DNA of 5,022 nucleotides from Thauera sp. Lineage in GTDB: Bacteria > Pseudomonadota > Gammaproteobacteria > Burkholderiales > Rhodocyclaceae. The position numbers and the translations under genes are program-made. Positions 4,064 to 5,022 of the stretch are shown here, piece by piece. Below the pieces are notes generated by a model. That model was not told the origin of the DNA and ran no database searches. It saw only the letters and a list, made by a program, of their open reading frames with translations. How positions within the stretch are numbered: position 1 is the stretch's first letter; each line of letters opens with the position of its first letter. The stretch is from contig JAKLLJ010000255.1 in the NCBI GenBank assembly GCA_023150215.1, forward strand, positions 1 through 5,022, given 5' to 3'.

Positions 4064-5022
4064 TGCTGACCCGCTGCCCCGCCTGCCAGACGGTGTTCCG
4101 GCTGCGCCCGGAGCAGCTTCATGCACGGGGCGGCGAGGTCCGCTGCGGGCATTGCTTCCACCCCTTCAACGCGCTCGAGCACACGGTCGAGGTTCGCGAC
4201 GACGGCGCCGCGACCACAGCGGCGCCCCCACCCCCCGCGGCGAGACCGGTGTATGAAGCACGCCCCGATCCGCTGCTCGACTTCGACATCCCCGAGGTTG
4301 CCCCCTCGCCGCCGATCCGGGCGCCGCTGCCCAAGCCGGGTCTCGACGACTACGAGGACTGGCTCGCGCCCGCGCACAAGCCCGCGCTGCGCGGCACTGC
4401 GATGGACGACGGGCAGACCGGCACGGCCCCCGCCTTCGACGAGGGCGCCGCAGCGGCCCAGCCCTTTCCGGAAGTCTTGCGCAGCGCCCGGCGAGGCCTG
4501 CCGATCGACGAGGACGAGGGCGGAACGCCTGCTCGCGGCAGGGACCTCGCCGCGCCCGGGCCCTTCGCACCGACGATCTCCTACACGCCACCGCCGCCCT
4601 TCGACGACGATCCGGCCACCGCAATCCCCGGGCTCTCCACCCCCGTGCGCGAATCCGCGCGGGCCGCACCGGAACCCGCCTCCATCCCTGCACACGAGGA
4701 TGAACAACCCGCCTCGCCTCACGAGCCCGACCTCGCCCGCCTCGACGCCAACTACGGACGCCCGCGCAAGGAAACCCACCCGCTCGTACGCGCGCTCGCG
4801 ATGCTGCTCGCGGTCGGCTTGTCCGCACTGCTCGCGGCGCAGGCCACCTATCTGTATCGCATGGAGCTGGCGCGCGCCCTCCCCGGCCTGCGCCCCGTCC
4901 TGAGCGAGGCCTGCGCGCGCTTCGGCTGCGGCGTGCCCTATCCGCGCGATGCGGAACACATCGCGATCGAGGCCTCCGACCTGCAGGCCGAACCCGGGCG
5001 GCCCGGCTACTACCTGCTGCAA
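4060..5022 (+). CDS. Zinc-ribbon and DUF3426 membrane protein, N-terminal 321 residues (runs off right edge)
   Basis: This is a partial gene with no stop before the window end. The first 37 residues are an MJ0042-type zinc ribbon, MMLTRCPACQTVFRLRPEQL and then RCGHCFHPF, with four cysteines at 6, 9, 29 and 32 that should bind one zinc. Residues about 48-235 are a long low-complexity Pro/Ala/Asp/Glu-rich stretch that looks disordered. A single membrane segment follows at about 241-264 (LVRALAMLLAVGLSALLAAQ), after the basic GRPRKE, which suggests the zinc ribbon is cytoplasmic. The DUF3426 domain begins after it, with SEACARFGCGVPYPRD at 282-297 and IEASDLQ at 303-309, and is cut by the edge. 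The start ATGATG overlaps the prmA stop by four bases (ATGA), so the two are probably translationally coupled; the second ATG at 4063 is an equally possible start. The gene usually follows prmA in betaproteobacteria. Its function is unknown; a role as a zinc-binding membrane regulator is only a guess. Confidence 0.9.
   Translation, partial: MMLTRCPACQTVFRLRPEQLHARGGEVRCGHCFHPFNALEHTVEVRDDGAATTAAPPPPAARPVYEARPDPLLDFDIPEVAPSPPIRAPLPKPGLDDYEDWLAPAHKPALRGTAMDDGQTGTAPAFDEGAAAAQPFPEVLRSARRGLPIDEDEGGTPARGRDLAAPGPFAPTISYTPPPPFDDDPATAIPGLSTPVRESARAAPEPASIPAHEDEQPASPHEPDLARLDANYGRPRKETHPLVRALAMLLAVGLSALLAAQATYLYRMELARALPGLRPVLSEACARFGCGVPYPRDAEHIAIEASDLQAEPGRPGYYLLQ

Noticed and set aside
3676..5022. 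448-codon open frame on the minus strand across prmA and the zinc-ribbon gene
   Set aside because: It is an antisense shadow of genuine genes with recognisable domains on the plus strand, and shows no motif of its own.

Overview
The window looks like a piece of a betaproteobacterial chromosome, most likely from the Rhodocyclales (an Azoarcus/Thauera-like organism). The grounds are its high GC content, strong G/C preference at third codon positions, the gene order accB-accC-prmA-zinc-ribbon/DUF3426, and a mpl gene paired divergently with a conserved betaproteobacterial protein of unknown function. The assignment rests on protein recognition and recalled gene order, not on a search.

Layout. 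Positions 1-194 (minus strand) hold the first 64 codons of mpl, a murein-peptide recycling ligase; the rest lies outside the window. Positions 195-276 form a short divergent promoter region with two facing -10-like boxes inside a near-palindrome, and a separate 14-bp inverted repeat. Positions 277-900 (plus) encode a 207-residue conserved protein of unknown function with a possible degenerate nucleotidyltransferase motif. Positions 901-1335 contain no convincing gene. This unusually long leader in front of accB has an AT-richer island, several inverted repeats that could form alternative hairpins, and a C-rich, G-poor tract.

From 1336 to the right edge runs a tightly packed plus-strand operon: accB (biotin carboxyl carrier protein, 150 aa), accC (biotin carboxylase, 452 aa), prmA (ribosomal protein L11 methyltransferase, 300 aa) and the first 321 codons of a zinc-ribbon/DUF3426 membrane protein. 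The gaps are 7 nt, 6 nt and a 4-nt overlap, so one transcript with translational coupling is likely. AccB and AccC together carry out the first half-reaction of acetyl-CoA carboxylase, the committed step of fatty acid synthesis. PrmA modifies the translation apparatus. The last protein is a membrane-anchored zinc-ribbon protein of unknown role.

The genes are mostly ordinary housekeeping genes; I see no mobile element, CRISPR array, tRNA or rRNA, and no clear new system. What deserves a second look is non-coding: the mpl divergent promoter and the accB leader, where relatives (from memory) often carry tlpA and aroQ. The uncharacterised 207-aa protein also deserves attention.
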